The notes under the pieces are model-generated. The model saw only the letters and a list, made by a program, of their open reading frames with translations. It made no database searches and was not told the origin of the DNA. A DNA stretch of 64,000 nucleotides from Faecalibacterium sp. UBA1819 (GTDB lineage: Bacteria; Bacillota; Clostridia; Oscillospirales; Ruminococcaceae), in the NCBI GenBank assembly GCA_002315015.1, contig DCEX01000035.1, forward strand, positions 46,411 through 110,410, given 5' to 3'. Below, in pieces: positions 1-9,629 of the stretch (the first letter of the stretch is position 1; each line of letters opens with the position of its first letter). The position numbers were made by a program, and so were the translations under genes.

Positions 1-333
1 AAGCTGATCGGCGCTGCACAGCGCGTTCCCGTTCCCACCGGTTCCACCACCATCTTGGTTGCTGTGGTTAAGGGCAAGGATGTTACCGTTGATTCCGTGA
101 ACGCTGCTATGAAGGCTGCTGCTTCCGAGAGCTTCGGCTACAACGAGGACCAGATCGTTTCCAGCGACGTCATCGGCATCCGCTATGGTTCTTTGTTCGA
201 CGCTACTCAGACCATGGTTGCTAAGATCGACGATGACACCTATCAGGTTCAGGTTGTTTCTTGGTACGACAACGAGAACTCCTACACTTCTCAGATGGTT
301 CGCACCATTAAATACTTCGCTGAGCTGGCATAA
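1..333 (+). CDS. gap: Glyceraldehyde-3-phosphate dehydrogenase, C-terminal part (5' end outside window)
   Basis: The frame is open from the first base and ends at TAA 331-333, giving the last 110 residues of a type I GAPDH. GAPDH oxidises and phosphorylates glyceraldehyde-3-phosphate with NAD in cytosolic glycolysis. The piece is the end of the catalytic domain: it begins [17 protein letters not shown] (substrate-binding region) and contains [18 protein letters not shown], the conserved C-terminal GAPDH helix region. The N-terminal Rossmann fold and catalytic Cys lie outside the window. Codons are strongly biased (GTT, GCT, AAG), as expected for a highly expressed gene. A strong terminator follows at once, so it ends its transcript. 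Confidence 0.97.
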   Translation, partial: KLIGAAQRVPVPTGSTTILVAVVKGKDVTVDSVNAAMKAAASESFGYNEDQIVSSDVIGIRYGSLFDATQTMVAKIDDDTYQVQVVSWYDNENSYTSQMVRTIKYFAELA

Positions 334-347
334 TTATTTGCACGCTG

Positions 348-378
348 AAAAGAGGGGCAGTGATTGCCCCTCTTTTTT
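348..378 (+). terminator. Rho-independent terminator of gap
   Basis: A 12-bp perfect stem (AAAAGAGGGGCA / TGCCCCTCTTTT) with a 5-nt loop and a T-run, starting 14 nt after the gap stop codon. Confidence 0.93.
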
Positions 379-413
379 GTTTGAAATTTGCAAAGTCTTT
401 TCGCACTGCTGAC

Positions 414-455
414 ACACGGGCAAGAGCTGTTTGATGCTCTACCCGTGTTTTATCA
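414..455 (+). terminator. Second stem-loop downstream of gap (possible backup terminator)
   Basis: ACACGGG..AGAGC pairs with GCTCT..CCCGTGT with a small internal mismatch, followed by TTTTATC. It lies in the gene-free stretch 334-749. The rest of that stretch is AT-rich and holds only the probable chemoreceptor promoter. Confidence 0.55.
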
Positions 456-608
456 TTTTTATCCAAATAACGCTCTTAAAGCAATCTATAACCATATTTT
501 GTTTTTATTCTTCACAAAAAAGCTCCAAAAAGTTGGACAGCGCTTTGCACATAAAATCCTTTTAAACTTTTTTTACAAAAAGGACACGTTTTAACAGAAC
601 ATTCAAAA

Positions 609-636
609 TTGCTTTACCACAATATGTTATCATAAT
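609..636 (+). promoter_or_regulatory. Probable sigma-A promoter of the chemoreceptor gene
   Basis: TTGCTT (609-614), 16-bp spacer, CATAAT (631-636), about 115 nt upstream of the GTG start. I did not find a convincing flagellar-sigma promoter here, although such promoters are common for chemoreceptors. Confidence 0.4.
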
Positions 637-749
637 AACAAAGGTATCGACAAAAAGCGGACGGATGTTTTCATCGAATGATTCAGCATCAGATTGCTGA
701 AGTTCATTGGTGTTGACGATTGTAAAAAGTGAGAAAGAAGGGCTTTGAC

Positions 750-2531
750 GTGAAAAATTTAAAGATATCTGGAAAATTCATCCTATCCTTTGCGATTATT
801 CTGGCGCTGATGCTAATTCTGGGTATTGCCTCCCTTTTAGCGGCAGTGCGCTTGAGCAATGTTACCAAAGTATATGCGGAACAATCCATTCCGGCAGTAA
901 AGGAAATGTGGGCGCTGCGCCGCAACATTTTGTCCACTCAGCGCTACGCGCTGCAAATCATTGTATCTGAGTCGGAGGATGAGCTTGCCAACACTCAGAA
1001 AATGCTGGAAGAAGAGCGCGCAAAAATTGACGCTAACGTACAGGAGCTTTTGGTGTTAACGCCTCCTTACGAAAAAGAGCTGAAAGAAATGCAGGCGATG
1101 CTCGAAGAAATCGTCACCTATCGCAATGAAATTTTGACGGAATCTGCAAAATTTACCGATGCGGGCGAAAGAAACGCCTACGCTATTTATAACGAGAAGT
1201 ATGAGCCTACTTTCAATAAGGTTGCCGACGCAATCGTGGACTTGCAGGGACAGCTGGACACCGCCATTGAAGATCAGTACAGCAAAGCTATTAACACACG
1301 AAATACGGCTATTTTGATTGTTGCCGTGCTCACTGTTTCGGCTGTTGTTCTCACGGTCCTTATCACTACCCGTCTGACTCGTTTCATTGTTTCTCCGGTC
1401 AAGCAAATCAAAGAAGCAATGGAAAATTTGGAAAAAGGCGAATTTTCAAAGGTCAACCTCAACTACTACTCCAAGGATGAGCTTGGACAGGTGTCCGACT
1501 CCACACGAGCAATGGTGAATCGCCTTGCCTTTATCGTCCGCGATTTGGGCCGCGGTTTGGAAGCTGCATCTCAAGGTGATTTTACACGAAGCAGTGAAGA
1601 TGACAGCGTTTATATCGGCGAGTTTGCGCCGCTGGCCGCTTCTACCTACGGGATCATGCGCGGGTTAAGCGACACTATGAACAAAATCAACATGGCCGCC
1701 GACCAAGTTTCCAGCGGTTCGGATCAAGTTTCCGCCGGTGCGCAGGCGCTCAGCCAAGGTGCTACCGAGCAGGCCAGCAGCATTCAGCAGCTTTCGGCTA
1801 CTCTCACTGAGATCTCCGGGAAAATTACCGAGAATGCTCAGAACGCACTGGAAGCACGCAAGGAAGCCGACAATGTCAATACAGAGGTTGGCTCCAGCAA
1901 CGAACAGATGAACAGCATGATCTCTGCGATGGACGACATCAGCAGCAAATCCAATGAAATTGGAAAAATTATTAAAACGATTGAGGATATTGCATTCCAG
2001 ACCAACATCCTTGCCTTGAACGCCGCCGTGGAAGCAGCTCGTGCCGGAAACGCCGGAAAAGGCTTTGCTGTGGTTGCCGATGAAGTGCGCAGCTTGGCAC
2101 AAAAATCCAGCCAAGCCGCCCAGGATACCACTGTTTTGATTGAGGAAACCATTCGTTCTGTTGAAACCGGCGTCACCATTGCCGATCAGACGGCTCATGC
2201 AATGCAGCAAGTGGTGGATGACGTTGCCAGAGCCGTTGCCCTCATTGACCAGATTGCCCAAGCTTCTCAAGAGCAGGCTACCTCTGTCGAGCAAGTTACT
2301 TTGGGCATTGACCAAATTTCCAGCGTTGTTCAAACCAACAGCGCGACCGCAGAAGAAAGCGCCGCGGCCAGCGAGGAGCTTTCCAGCCAGGCTGCACTCA
2401 TGAAAGAGCTGGTTAGTGTGTTCCACTTAGTAGAAACCGAGGATACCAGCTTGGTGCGCAGCACAGAGCCTGTTACTTATCAAACAGCTCATACGGCAAA
2501 TACTGCCGCACCGGATCACTCGAAATACTAA
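750..2531 (+). CDS. Methyl-accepting chemotaxis protein
   Basis: Transmembrane chemoreceptor of 593 residues that relays ligand binding to CheA/CheW at the cell pole. The first membrane segment is near residues 8-31 ([20 protein letters not shown]). A mostly helical periplasmic-side sensor of about 160 residues follows (four-helix-bundle MCP type), then a second membrane segment ([20 protein letters not shown]), a HAMP linker, and the long cytoplasmic signalling coiled coil. The hairpin tip is textbook ([18 protein letters not shown], then [15 protein letters not shown]). I chose the GTG at 750 because GAAGGG lies 7 nt upstream; an in-frame GTG at 729 has no good ribosome site. No other chemotaxis genes are in the window, so it is an orphan receptor. 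Ligand unknown. Confidence 0.95.
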   Translation: MKNLKISGKFILSFAIILALMLILGIASLLAAVRLSNVTKVYAEQSIPAVKEMWALRRNILSTQRYALQIIVSESEDELANTQKMLEEERAKIDANVQELLVLTPPYEKELKEMQAMLEEIVTYRNEILTESAKFTDAGERNAYAIYNEKYEPTFNKVADAIVDLQGQLDTAIEDQYSKAINTRNTAILIVAVLTVSAVVLTVLITTRLTRFIVSPVKQIKEAMENLEKGEFSKVNLNYYSKDELGQVSDSTRAMVNRLAFIVRDLGRGLEAASQGDFTRSSEDDSVYIGEFAPLAASTYGIMRGLSDTMNKINMAADQVSSGSDQVSAGAQALSQGATEQASSIQQLSATLTEISGKITENAQNALEARKEADNVNTEVGSSNEQMNSMISAMDDISSKSNEIGKIIKTIEDIAFQTNILALNAAVEAARAGNAGKGFAVVADEVRSLAQKSSQAAQDTTVLIEETIRSVETGVTIADQTAHAMQQVVDDVARAVALIDQIAQASQEQATSVEQVTLGIDQISSVVQTNSATAEESAAASEELSSQAALMKELVSVFHLVETEDTSLVRSTEPVTYQTAHTANTAAPDHSKY

Positions 2532-2571
2532 GCTTTGATTCGCGCTTTTAGATGGATCCATGGTTCTCCCC

Positions 2572-2627
2572 GAATACGGGAAGGAGGCACAGACATTTTG
2601 TCTTGTGCCTCCTTCCCGTATTTTTTT
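2572..2627 (+). terminator. Strong rho-independent terminator after the chemoreceptor
   Basis: A 19-bp near-perfect stem (AATACGGGAAGGAGGCACA and its complement) with a T7 tail. Confidence 0.95.
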
Positions 2628-2738
2628 GCGTCGGAACAGCTCTGTCCTCTCTCCTGCGAAGGCTTTTTCTGTTCGTCACCTTCTTTTTTGTGTGCTATAA
2701 TAATAAAAAACGCAAAAGAAGCAGACAGGAGGACAGCA

Positions 2739-3599
2739 ATGAAAAATGCACATACAAAAGTCGATCTCCATACCCATTCAACGGCGTCAGACGGACAGTA
2801 TGCACCGGCTGAGTTGGCTGCATTGGCAAAGAAAGCCGGGGTCGGCGTGCTGGCGTTAACCGACCACGATACCACTGCCGGGCTGCAAGAAGCCGCAAAA
2901 GCCGCGCAAGAGGTTGGCATTCGCTTTATCAACGGCATTGAGCTTGATACCAAATCCCCCGGAATCGGTGGACGCTTTCACATTTTGGGCTACGGCATCA
3001 ACCCGTTACATCCTGCTTTGCAAAGCCGCTGCACCGGCTATGCCGAGCAGCGCCGTGCTCGCGCAGAGCGGATTTTGCATTATTTAGCAGAAAGAGGAAT
3101 ACCGCTTTCCTTTGCCCGCATTGAGGCACTGGCAAAAGGCGGAGTCATTGGGCGGCCTCATTTTGCCCGCGCCATGCTGGAACAGGGCTATATTACAAGC
3201 ATCGAAGAAGCGTTTGAAAAATATTTGGATACACCGGAATTTCAAGCGATTGACCGGCCCAAACCTCACCCCAAAGAAGCCATCCAAATGATTACACAGG
3301 CGGGCGGCCTTGCCGTTCTTGCCCACCCTTATCAAATCAAGCTCGGTGCGCTCGACTTGGAAACACTATTGCGCGAGCTGAAATCCTATGGCCTTTTCGG
3401 CATGGAATGTTATTACAGCACCCACACACCGCAGCAAACGCAAACGCTTTTGGCCTTGGCTCAAACGCTTGAACTCTCTGTCAGCGGAGGGTCGGATTTT
3501 CACGGAGAAGCGGTAAAACCGGACGTTCGCTTGGGTACGGGAATTAAAAACAGCTTATGTGTTCCCGATTCCATTTCTATTCTTTCTTTCCTCCCATAA
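2739..3599 (+). CDS. PHP-domain phosphoesterase (YciV/TrpH-like)
   Basis: 286-residue cytosolic metal-dependent phosphoesterase. The metal ligands of the PHP fold are all visible in order: VDLHTHSTASDG at the N-terminus, LALTDHDT, IELD, IGRPHFARAM, VLAHPYQI and GGSDFHGE near the end. Relatives act as 3',5'-nucleoside bisphosphate phosphatases or 5'-3' exoribonucleases trimming RNA 5' ends (RNase AM, YciV); which activity applies here cannot be decided. The ATG at 2739 sits 6 nt after AGGAGGA; upstream in-frame codons run back into the preceding terminator and are not used. Single-gene transcript between the chemoreceptor and the malto-oligosaccharide operon. Confidence 0.9.
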   Translation: MKNAHTKVDLHTHSTASDGQYAPAELAALAKKAGVGVLALTDHDTTAGLQEAAKAAQEVGIRFINGIELDTKSPGIGGRFHILGYGINPLHPALQSRCTGYAEQRRARAERILHYLAERGIPLSFARIEALAKGGVIGRPHFARAMLEQGYITSIEEAFEKYLDTPEFQAIDRPKPHPKEAIQMITQAGGLAVLAHPYQIKLGALDLETLLRELKSYGLFGMECYYSTHTPQQTQTLLALAQTLELSVSGGSDFHGEAVKPDVRLGTGIKNSLCVPDSISILSFLP

Positions 3600-3695
3600 A
3601 GGCATTCCAACAGCCAAACAATTGTAAAATTGCACAGCAGCGAAAGCGCTTATTCGGCATAATTTCTAAAAAAAGTAACATATCTGAAAAAAAGA

Positions 3696-3724
3696 TTGCA
3701 TTTTTAACGAAAAAGGCATAGAAT
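3696..3724 (+). promoter_or_regulatory. Promoter of the malto-oligosaccharide operon
   Basis: TTGCAT (3696-3701), exactly 17 bp, TAGAAT (3719-3724). The operator starts 12 bp downstream of the -10 box and covers the expected start point near 3731. Confidence 0.85.
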
Positions 3725-3736
3725 ACAGTCAAGAGG

Positions 3737-3764
3737 TTGGAAACGTTTCCGGTAACGTTTCCAA
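3737..3764. promoter_or_regulatory. Tandem LacI-family operator
   Basis: A 28-bp imperfect palindrome whose arms TTGGAAACGTT and AACGTTTCCAA contain two adjacent LacI-type half-palindromes, GGAAACGTTTCC (3739-3750) and GGTAACGTTTCC (3751-3762). Each has the central CG typical of LacI/CcpA-family sites. It overlaps the transcription start, so binding by the LacI protein encoded at 6997 should repress. CcpA could also use such sites. Confidence 0.82.
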
Positions 3765-3803
3765 AGAATGATGGTCAAAAATAAACTTTTAGGAGGATGA
3801 ACT

Positions 3804-5174
3804 ATGAAAAAGCGTATTGTAGCCGCTGCGATGTCTACCGCATTGGCGCTGGGCATGTTTGCAGGATGTTCCAGCAGCACTTCTTCTACGGCGCAGAGCA
3901 CCGCAGCCGGAAGCACTTCCAGCACAGCTGCCAGCACCGCCGCTGCCGGTGACGGTAAAGTATTTTACTTAAACTTCAAGCCCGAGCAAGATGCACAATG
4001 GCAGGAGCTGGCCGAGCTGTACACCGCCGAAACCGGCGTTCCCGTCACAGTAAAAACTGCTGCTTCCGGCCAATATGAAACCACGCTGAAAGCAGATATG
4101 GCAAAAAGCGAAGCACCTACCTTGTTCCAGGTCAACGGCCCCGTCGGCTTGGCCGCATGGAAAGATTATTGCTACGATTTAACCGGCTCTGCGATTGCCG
4201 GTGAGCTGTCCAGCGATGATTTCGCTCTGATGAACGGCAACGAAATGGCTGGTATCGGCTATGTCATCGAGACATACGGCATCATTTATAACAAATCTTT
4301 GCTGGAGCAAGCCGGTTATACTGCCGATGACATTAAGAGCTTTGACGATTTGAAAGCGGTTGCAGAAGATATTACCGCCCGCAAAGATGAGCTGGGCTTC
4401 TCGGCCTTCACCTCCGCCGGTATGGACGGTTCTTCCGACTGGCGCTTTAAAACTCACTTGGCCAATATGCCCATCTACTACGAGTATCAGGCGGACGGCA
4501 TCAACACCACCGACGCCATCAAGGGCACCTATCTGGACAACTATCGTCAGATTTGGGATTTGTACATCAACAACGCCACCTGTGAACCGGGTCTGCTTTC
4601 CACCAAAACCGGTGATGACGCCGTTGCAGAGTTCATCACTGAACAGGCTGTTTTCTATCAGAACGGCACTTGGGCTTACGCCGATGTCGCTGAGCTGGGC
4701 GACGAAAACCTTGGTATGCTTCCCATTTACATCGGTGTAGAGGGCGAGGAAAAACAGGGCTTGTGCACCGGCACTGAGAACTACTGGTGTGTCAACAAAA
4801 ACGCCTCCGAAGCTGATATTCAGGCAACGCTCGACTTTATGTACTGGTGTGTAACTTCCGAAACCGGAACGAAAGCAATGTGCGGCGGTGAGGGTGCAAT
4901 GCCTTCCGGCAATGCAGGTATGGGCTTTGTGATTCCCTTTAAGGGCAATCTGGAATCCACCAATCCGCTGGTCAACATCGCCAACCAGTATGTAGCCGAC
5001 GGTTACACCCCCGTTTCTTGGAACTTCTCCACCATGCCTTCCGAGGAGTGGAAGAACGGCGTTGGTTCTGCACTGACCACTTATGCCGCCGACCAGAGCG
5101 ACGCCAACTGGGACGCTGTGAAAACGGCATTCGTAGATGGCTGGGCAACTGAGGCTGCCGCTGCTAAAGCTTAA
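3804..5174 (+). CDS. CUT1 ABC transporter sugar-binding lipoprotein, probably malto-oligosaccharide
   Basis: 456-residue extracellular solute-binding protein (family 1) tethered to the outer membrane leaflet by a lipidated Cys: signal peptide MKKRIVAAAMSTALALGMFA with lipobox ending AGC at about residue 22, then a Ser/Thr/Ala-rich linker to about residue 48. The mature domain begins VFYLNFKPEQDAQWQELAEL and has the family-1 pattern, including EQAVFYQNGTW and the late TEAA end. It captures sugar for the two permeases downstream. The malto-oligosaccharide assignment rests on the LacI regulator and MalQ in the same operon; the binding pocket itself was not matched. Strong AGGAGG site 7 nt before ATG. 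No ATPase is in the operon, so a shared MsmK/MalK-type ATPase elsewhere is expected, as is usual for CUT1 systems. Confidence 0.9.
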   Translation: MKKRIVAAAMSTALALGMFAGCSSSTSSTAQSTAAGSTSSTAASTAAAGDGKVFYLNFKPEQDAQWQELAELYTAETGVPVTVKTAASGQYETTLKADMAKSEAPTLFQVNGPVGLAAWKDYCYDLTGSAIAGELSSDDFALMNGNEMAGIGYVIETYGIIYNKSLLEQAGYTADDIKSFDDLKAVAEDITARKDELGFSAFTSAGMDGSSDWRFKTHLANMPIYYEYQADGINTTDAIKGTYLDNYRQIWDLYINNATCEPGLLSTKTGDDAVAEFITEQAVFYQNGTWAYADVAELGDENLGMLPIYIGVEGEEKQGLCTGTENYWCVNKNASEADIQATLDFMYWCVTSETGTKAMCGGEGAMPSGNAGMGFVIPFKGNLESTNPLVNIANQYVADGYTPVSWNFSTMPSEEWKNGVGSALTTYAADQSDANWDAVKTAFVDGWATEAAAAKA

Positions 5175-5197
5175 ACTTGGAATGAACACCCAATCTT

Positions 5198-5237
5198 AAA
5201 AAAGTGGGCGGACGGGGTTTTCCGTCCCCCACTTTTT
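5198..5237 (+). terminator. Stem-loop between binding-protein and permease genes (partial terminator or mRNA stabiliser)
   Basis: AAAAGTGGG.CGGACGG pairs with CCGTCC.CCCACTTTTT followed by TTCTT. Its place between the binding-protein gene and the permeases fits the usual need for far more binding protein than permease. Confidence 0.8.
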
Positions 5238-5276
5238 CTTATCACGAGCTTACTTGATTGTTAGGGGGTTGTTGTG

Positions 5277-6119
5277 ATGCAAAAAAGTATCAAACGCTAT
5301 CTGCCCATTTTTGTTTTGCCAACGCTGATTGCTTTTACCATTGGCTTTATCGTACCGTTCGGCATGGGGCTTTGGCTTTCCTTCTGTGAATTTACTACGG
5401 TCACCGATGCAAAATTTGTCGGGTTTTCCAACTATATCAAAGCGCTTCAGGACACGGTATTTTTGCATTCGTTCTGGTACACGGCTCTATTCGCCGTTGT
5501 TTCCCTCGTTGTCATCAATGTGTTTGCGTTCTTGCTGGCGCTGGCGCTGACCCAAACAATGCGGGGCACAAACATTTTCCGCACCGTATTCTTTATGCCG
5601 AACTTAATTGGCGGCATTGTGCTGGGTTACATTTGGCAGCTGATTTTCAACGGTATTTTGGCACCGTTTGGAAAGGCACTGGCCTTGAATGAATGGTACG
5701 GCTTTGCAGGCCTTGTCATTCTGGTGGCATGGCAGCAAATCGGCTATATGATGATTATTTACATTGCCGGGCTGCAATCCATTCCGGGCGACGTGATGGA
5801 AGCTGCTGCCATTGACGGCGCGGGCAGTGTTTACCGCCTGTTTAAAATTACCATTCCCATGATGATGCCCTCCATTACCATTTGCACCTTCCTTTCGATT
5901 ACAAACGGCTTTAAACTGTTTGACCAAAACCTGTCTTTGACCGCCGGTGAACCTTCCAAAATGTCGGAAATGATGGCACTCAACATTTATAACACTTTCT
6001 TTGGCCGCACCGGCTGGGAAGGCGTGGGCCAAGCAAAGGCCGTGCTGTTCTTTATTCTGGTGGTTGGCATTGGCTTAATTCAGCTGAAAATCACGCGCTC
6101 TAAGGAGGTGCAGCAATAA
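5277..6119 (+). CDS. CUT1 ABC transporter permease, MalF type
   Basis: 280-residue inner-membrane permease with about six membrane helices. The EAA loop that docks the ATPase is clear in EAAAIDGAGSVYRLFKITIP, about 90 residues from the C-terminus. It pairs with the next gene to form the channel for the operon's sugar. The start is ATG 5277, directly after GTG 5274; TAGGGGG lies 8-14 nt upstream. The stop overlaps the next start by one base, so the pair is translationally coupled. It lacks the long extra N-terminal domain of enteric MalF. Confidence 0.93.
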   Translation: MQKSIKRYLPIFVLPTLIAFTIGFIVPFGMGLWLSFCEFTTVTDAKFVGFSNYIKALQDTVFLHSFWYTALFAVVSLVVINVFAFLLALALTQTMRGTNIFRTVFFMPNLIGGIVLGYIWQLIFNGILAPFGKALALNEWYGFAGLVILVAWQQIGYMMIIYIAGLQSIPGDVMEAAAIDGAGSVYRLFKITIPMMMPSITICTFLSITNGFKLFDQNLSLTAGEPSKMSEMMALNIYNTFFGRTGWEGVGQAKAVLFFILVVGIGLIQLKITRSKEVQQ

Positions 6120-6955
6120 TGAAACGGAAAAAACAGCTTTCTTTGTTGGGAACCTGCGTGTTCACCATCCTTTCGCTGGTGTACATTCTGCCTATTTTTA
6201 TTGTGCTGTTCAACTCCTTTAAGAAAAAAGCGTTTATCAATCTGGAACCCTTTAAGCTGCCCACCGAGAAAAATTTTGTCGGCTTTGAAAACTACCAGGC
6301 CGCCATTGACCAGTACGGCTTATTGGATGCCGTGGGCTGGACCGTTTTTATCACCGTTGGTTCCGTGCTTGTGATTTTGGTTTGCACCTCGATGTGCGCA
6401 TGGTATATCACCCGTGTGCAAGACCGTTTTACCAAAACCGTCTATTTGCTGTGCGTTTTTTCGATGGTAGTTCCCTTCCAGATGGTCATGTTCACGCTGG
6501 CGCTTGTGGCCGACCGCTTAAAGCTGAATACGCCTTGGGGCATTATCATTGTGTACCTTGGCTTTGGTGCAGGGTTGGCGGTGTTTATGTTCTGCGGCTT
6601 TGTCAAATCCATCCCGCTGGAAATTGAAGAGGCGGCGCTGATCGACGGCTGTTCCCCGCTGCGCACATTCTTTTCCGTAGTTCTTCCCATTATGAAGCCC
6701 ACTTATATTTCCGTCGGCATTTTGGAAACGATGTGGATTTGGAACGACTTCCTGCTTCCCTATCTCGTTTTGGATACAAATAAGTACAAAACGATCTCAA
6801 TTGTGATACAATATATGAAAGGCAGCTTTGGACGTGTGGATATGGGCGCTATTATGGCAGCGCTTATCATGGCCGTGATTCCCGTCATTGTATTTTATTT
6901 GAGCTGTCAGAAGTATATCATCAAGGGTGTTGCAGCCGGCGCGGTGAAAGGCTGA
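6119..6955 (+). CDS. CUT1 ABC transporter permease, MalG type
   Basis: 278-residue inner-membrane permease with six predicted helices. The EAA loop is EIEEAALIDGCSPLRTFFSV, and the C-terminus ends AAGAVKG as in typical MalG proteins. An AAGGAGGTG ribosome site lies inside the end of the preceding permease gene. It works with the MalF-type partner and the upstream lipoprotein. Confidence 0.93.
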   Translation: MKRKKQLSLLGTCVFTILSLVYILPIFIVLFNSFKKKAFINLEPFKLPTEKNFVGFENYQAAIDQYGLLDAVGWTVFITVGSVLVILVCTSMCAWYITRVQDRFTKTVYLLCVFSMVVPFQMVMFTLALVADRLKLNTPWGIIIVYLGFGAGLAVFMFCGFVKSIPLEIEEAALIDGCSPLRTFFSVVLPIMKPTYISVGILETMWIWNDFLLPYLVLDTNKYKTISIVIQYMKGSFGRVDMGAIMAALIMAVIPVIVFYLSCQKYIIKGVAAGAVKG

Positions 6956-6996
6956 GCCTCAGCAACCCCATCAACAAGAAAGGTGGCTGCCGTTTT

Positions 6997-8031
6997 ATGA
7001 CCATCAAAGACATTGCCAAGCTGTCGGGATATGGTGTTGGAACGGTTTCGCGGGTGTTAAACAACCATCCCGATGTCAGTGAACAGGCTCGAAAACATAT
7101 TTTGGCGGTCGTGGAGTCGCACGGGTTTGAGCCGAACGCCAACGCCCGACATTTAAAAATGCAGGCGCCGTCCTCGATTGCCGTTTTGGTAAAAGGCTCG
7201 CAAAACATGTTGTTTGCAGATATTTTGGAGCGCATTCAAGCCATTTTGCGTGATTACGAGGAGGATGTGTATGTCGCCTATTTAGACGAGGATGCCGACG
7301 AAGTGCAATATGCCGTACAGCTTCAGCGCATCCGCCGTCCGAAAGGGCTTATCTTCCTTGGCGGAGATTTAGAGCATTTTCGGCACAATTTTTACAAAAT
7401 TACAATTCCATGTGTCTTGCTGACAAACCAAGCTGCTGACTTAAAGTTTTCTTTGCTTTCCAGCTTTGCCACCGACGACACCGGCGCGTGCGAGGCCGTC
7501 ATTGATTTTCTGATGGAAAAAGGCCACAAAACGATTGGTGTTGTCGGAGGCAATCTATCTGCCGAGCAAATTTCCACGCTGCGCCTAAACGGCATTAAAC
7601 GCGCATTAGCACGCCGCGGCATTGCCTTTGACGGGCAAAAGCAGCACGAACCCTGCCGCTTTTCGATGGCCTGCGGCTATCAGGCAGCGATGAAACTGCT
7701 GCGCCGGACACCGGACATCACGGCACTGTTTGCACTGGGCGATGTGATCGCGCTGGGCGCAATGCGGGCTTTATGGGATTTAGGGCTTCGCATTCCGCAG
7801 GATATTTCTGTGGTTGGCTACGACGACATTGCCTCGGCACAATTTTGTTATCCACGCTTGACTACCATTCGGCAGGACACCGCTGCCCTAGCGGAAAGAG
7901 GCGTGCAAACACTGCTGCGTCAGCTTTCCCAAATCGGCGCACCCGTTCACGAAATTATTCCTTTTCAGCTGTGCGAACGGGAAAGCGTGCAAAGCAAAAC
8001 AAATAGCGAAAACACACATCAGAAAGGTTGA
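6997..8031 (+). CDS. LacI-family transcriptional regulator of the malto-oligosaccharide operon
   Basis: 344 residues. The N-terminal helix-turn-helix (TIKDIAKLSGYGVGTVSRVLN) and hinge helix (NANARHLKMQAPSSIA) match LacI, followed by a periplasmic-binding-protein-like effector domain ending near FQLCERESV. It should bind the tandem GGAAACGTTTCC operator at 3737-3764 and release it on sugar binding. It lies inside the operon between the permease and malQ genes, so it is probably autoregulated. AAAGGTGG is its ribosome site. Confidence 0.92.
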   Translation: MTIKDIAKLSGYGVGTVSRVLNNHPDVSEQARKHILAVVESHGFEPNANARHLKMQAPSSIAVLVKGSQNMLFADILERIQAILRDYEEDVYVAYLDEDADEVQYAVQLQRIRRPKGLIFLGGDLEHFRHNFYKITIPCVLLTNQAADLKFSLLSSFATDDTGACEAVIDFLMEKGHKTIGVVGGNLSAEQISTLRLNGIKRALARRGIAFDGQKQHEPCRFSMACGYQAAMKLLRRTPDITALFALGDVIALGAMRALWDLGLRIPQDISVVGYDDIASAQFCYPRLTTIRQDTAALAERGVQTLLRQLSQIGAPVHEIIPFQLCERESVQSKTNSENTHQKG

Positions 8032-8036
8032 TTCTC

Positions 8037-9548
8037 ATGAGAAGCGCGGGTATTTTACTTCCCATTACAGCGCTGCCGTCTCCTTTTGGCATTGGAACCA
8101 TGGGGCGGGCTGCTCGTGAATTTGTTCATTTTTTAAAGCGGGCGGGCCAATCTTATTGGCAGATTCTGCCCTTAAACCCCACCAGTTACGGAGATTCCCC
8201 GTACCAGTCTTTTTCCTCCTTTGCCGGCAATCCTTATTTGATTGATTTGGATGCGCTGAAAGACGAAGGGCTGTTACAACCCGAAGAATATGAAACACTT
8301 TCTTGGGGCAAGAACCCAAACGATGTAGACTATGGCCTTTTGTATAAAAACCGCTTTGGCGTTTTGCAAAAGGCGGTTGAACGCCTTGAAAACAGCCATG
8401 CGCAGGAGCTGCAAGCCTTTTGCGAAAAAAACGCGGCATGGCTGGACGACTACGCTTTATTCATGGCGCTCAAAGACGACTTTTCCGGCGCCCCATGGTC
8501 GCAGTGGCCTTCCGCGCTCAAAAAACGTGAGCCGAACGCCTTGGAAGAAGCCCGCACCCGTTTGAGCCGCGCGGTGCAATTTTGGAAAGGCGTGCAATAC
8601 CTGTTTTTCCGTCAGTGGAAATCGCTGAAGGCATATGCCAATGAAAACGGCATTCAAATGATTGGCGATCTTCCCATTTATACAGCGGCGGACAGCGCCG
8701 ATATTTGGGCCGCGCCGGAGGAGTTCCAGCTGGATGAAGACCTGAACCCGACCGAAGTAGCAGGATGTCCCCCCGACGGCTTTTCCGCCGACGGCCAGCT
8801 TTGGGGCAATCCCCTTTTCCATTGGGAACGCATGAAACAGGATGGCTTTTCCTGGTGGATTCGGCGCATTGCCTATCAGTTTGAACTATACGATGTGCTG
8901 CGCATTGACCATTTCCGTGGCTTCGACGCTTATTATGCCATTCCGGCCAGTGCAAAAAATGCTCAAAACGGACGTTGGCGGCCCGGCCCCGGCATTGACT
9001 TTTTCCGCACACTGGAAAAAGCACTCGGCAAACGCAATATTATTGCGGAAGATCTCGGCTTTTTAACCGATTCGGTTCACCAGCTGTTAAAGGACACCGG
9101 TTATCCCGGAATGAAGGTGCTGGAATTTGCGTTTGACAGCCGCGATGGCGGCGGAAGCAATTATCTTCCCCACCATTATCCCGAAAACTGCATTGCCTAT
9201 ATCGGTACGCACGACAATGAAACGGCTTTGGGCTGGTTAGAGTACGCCCCGCCCGAGGATGCAGCTCTTGCACGCGAATACTTGCACTTAGACCCCGTCG
9301 AGGGCGAACATTGGGGCATGATGCGGGCGCTTTGGGCCAGCCCGGCCGGATGCACCATCGTTCAAATGCAGGATTTGCTCGGCTTAGGCCATGAGGCTCG
9401 TTTCAACACCCCTTCCACCGTGGGGCAGAACTGGCGCTGGCGCGCTTCAAAAGGCTTTGACAGCAACGCATTGGCCAATCGCGTGCATCGTCAGATGGAA
9501 CTGTATGAACGTTTGCCCCTACAACCCAAAAAAGAAGAAACCGATTAA
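8037..9548 (+). CDS. malQ: 4-alpha-glucanotransferase (amylomaltase, GH77)
   Basis: 503-residue cytosolic enzyme that disproportionates malto-oligosaccharides by transferring alpha-1,4-glucan segments, releasing glucose. GH77 landmarks: SAGILLPITALPSPFGIGTMG at the start, SPYQSFSSFAGNPYLIDL, the catalytic nucleophile Asp291 in RIDHFRG, acid/base Glu338 in AEDLG and Asp393 in GTHDNET. This spacing matches the Thermus enzyme (293/340/395). I chose ATG 8037 because GAAAGG lies 9 nt upstream; the TTG at 8028 is inside the end of the LacI gene. Last gene of the operon; identifies the imported sugar as a malto-oligosaccharide. Confidence 0.97.
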   Translation: MRSAGILLPITALPSPFGIGTMGRAAREFVHFLKRAGQSYWQILPLNPTSYGDSPYQSFSSFAGNPYLIDLDALKDEGLLQPEEYETLSWGKNPNDVDYGLLYKNRFGVLQKAVERLENSHAQELQAFCEKNAAWLDDYALFMALKDDFSGAPWSQWPSALKKREPNALEEARTRLSRAVQFWKGVQYLFFRQWKSLKAYANENGIQMIGDLPIYTAADSADIWAAPEEFQLDEDLNPTEVAGCPPDGFSADGQLWGNPLFHWERMKQDGFSWWIRRIAYQFELYDVLRIDHFRGFDAYYAIPASAKNAQNGRWRPGPGIDFFRTLEKALGKRNIIAEDLGFLTDSVHQLLKDTGYPGMKVLEFAFDSRDGGGSNYLPHHYPENCIAYIGTHDNETALGWLEYAPPEDAALAREYLHLDPVEGEHWGMMRALWASPAGCTIVQMQDLLGLGHEARFNTPSTVGQNWRWRASKGFDSNALANRVHRQMELYERLPLQPKKEETD

Positions 9549-9573
9549 CTCCCCTGCTTTCTCTCCCCAAAAC

Positions 9574-9625
9574 AAACAGGACGCCAAAAGGAATTGCATC
9601 CTTCTCGGCGTCCTGTTTGTTTTTT
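9574..9625. terminator. Bidirectional terminator between malQ and the fucosidase gene
   Basis: AAACAGGACGCC pairs perfectly with GGCGTCCTGTTT, followed by GTTTTTT on the + strand; the complement gives a T-rich tail for the convergent gene. Confidence 0.85.
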
Positions 9626-9629
9626 CGGG

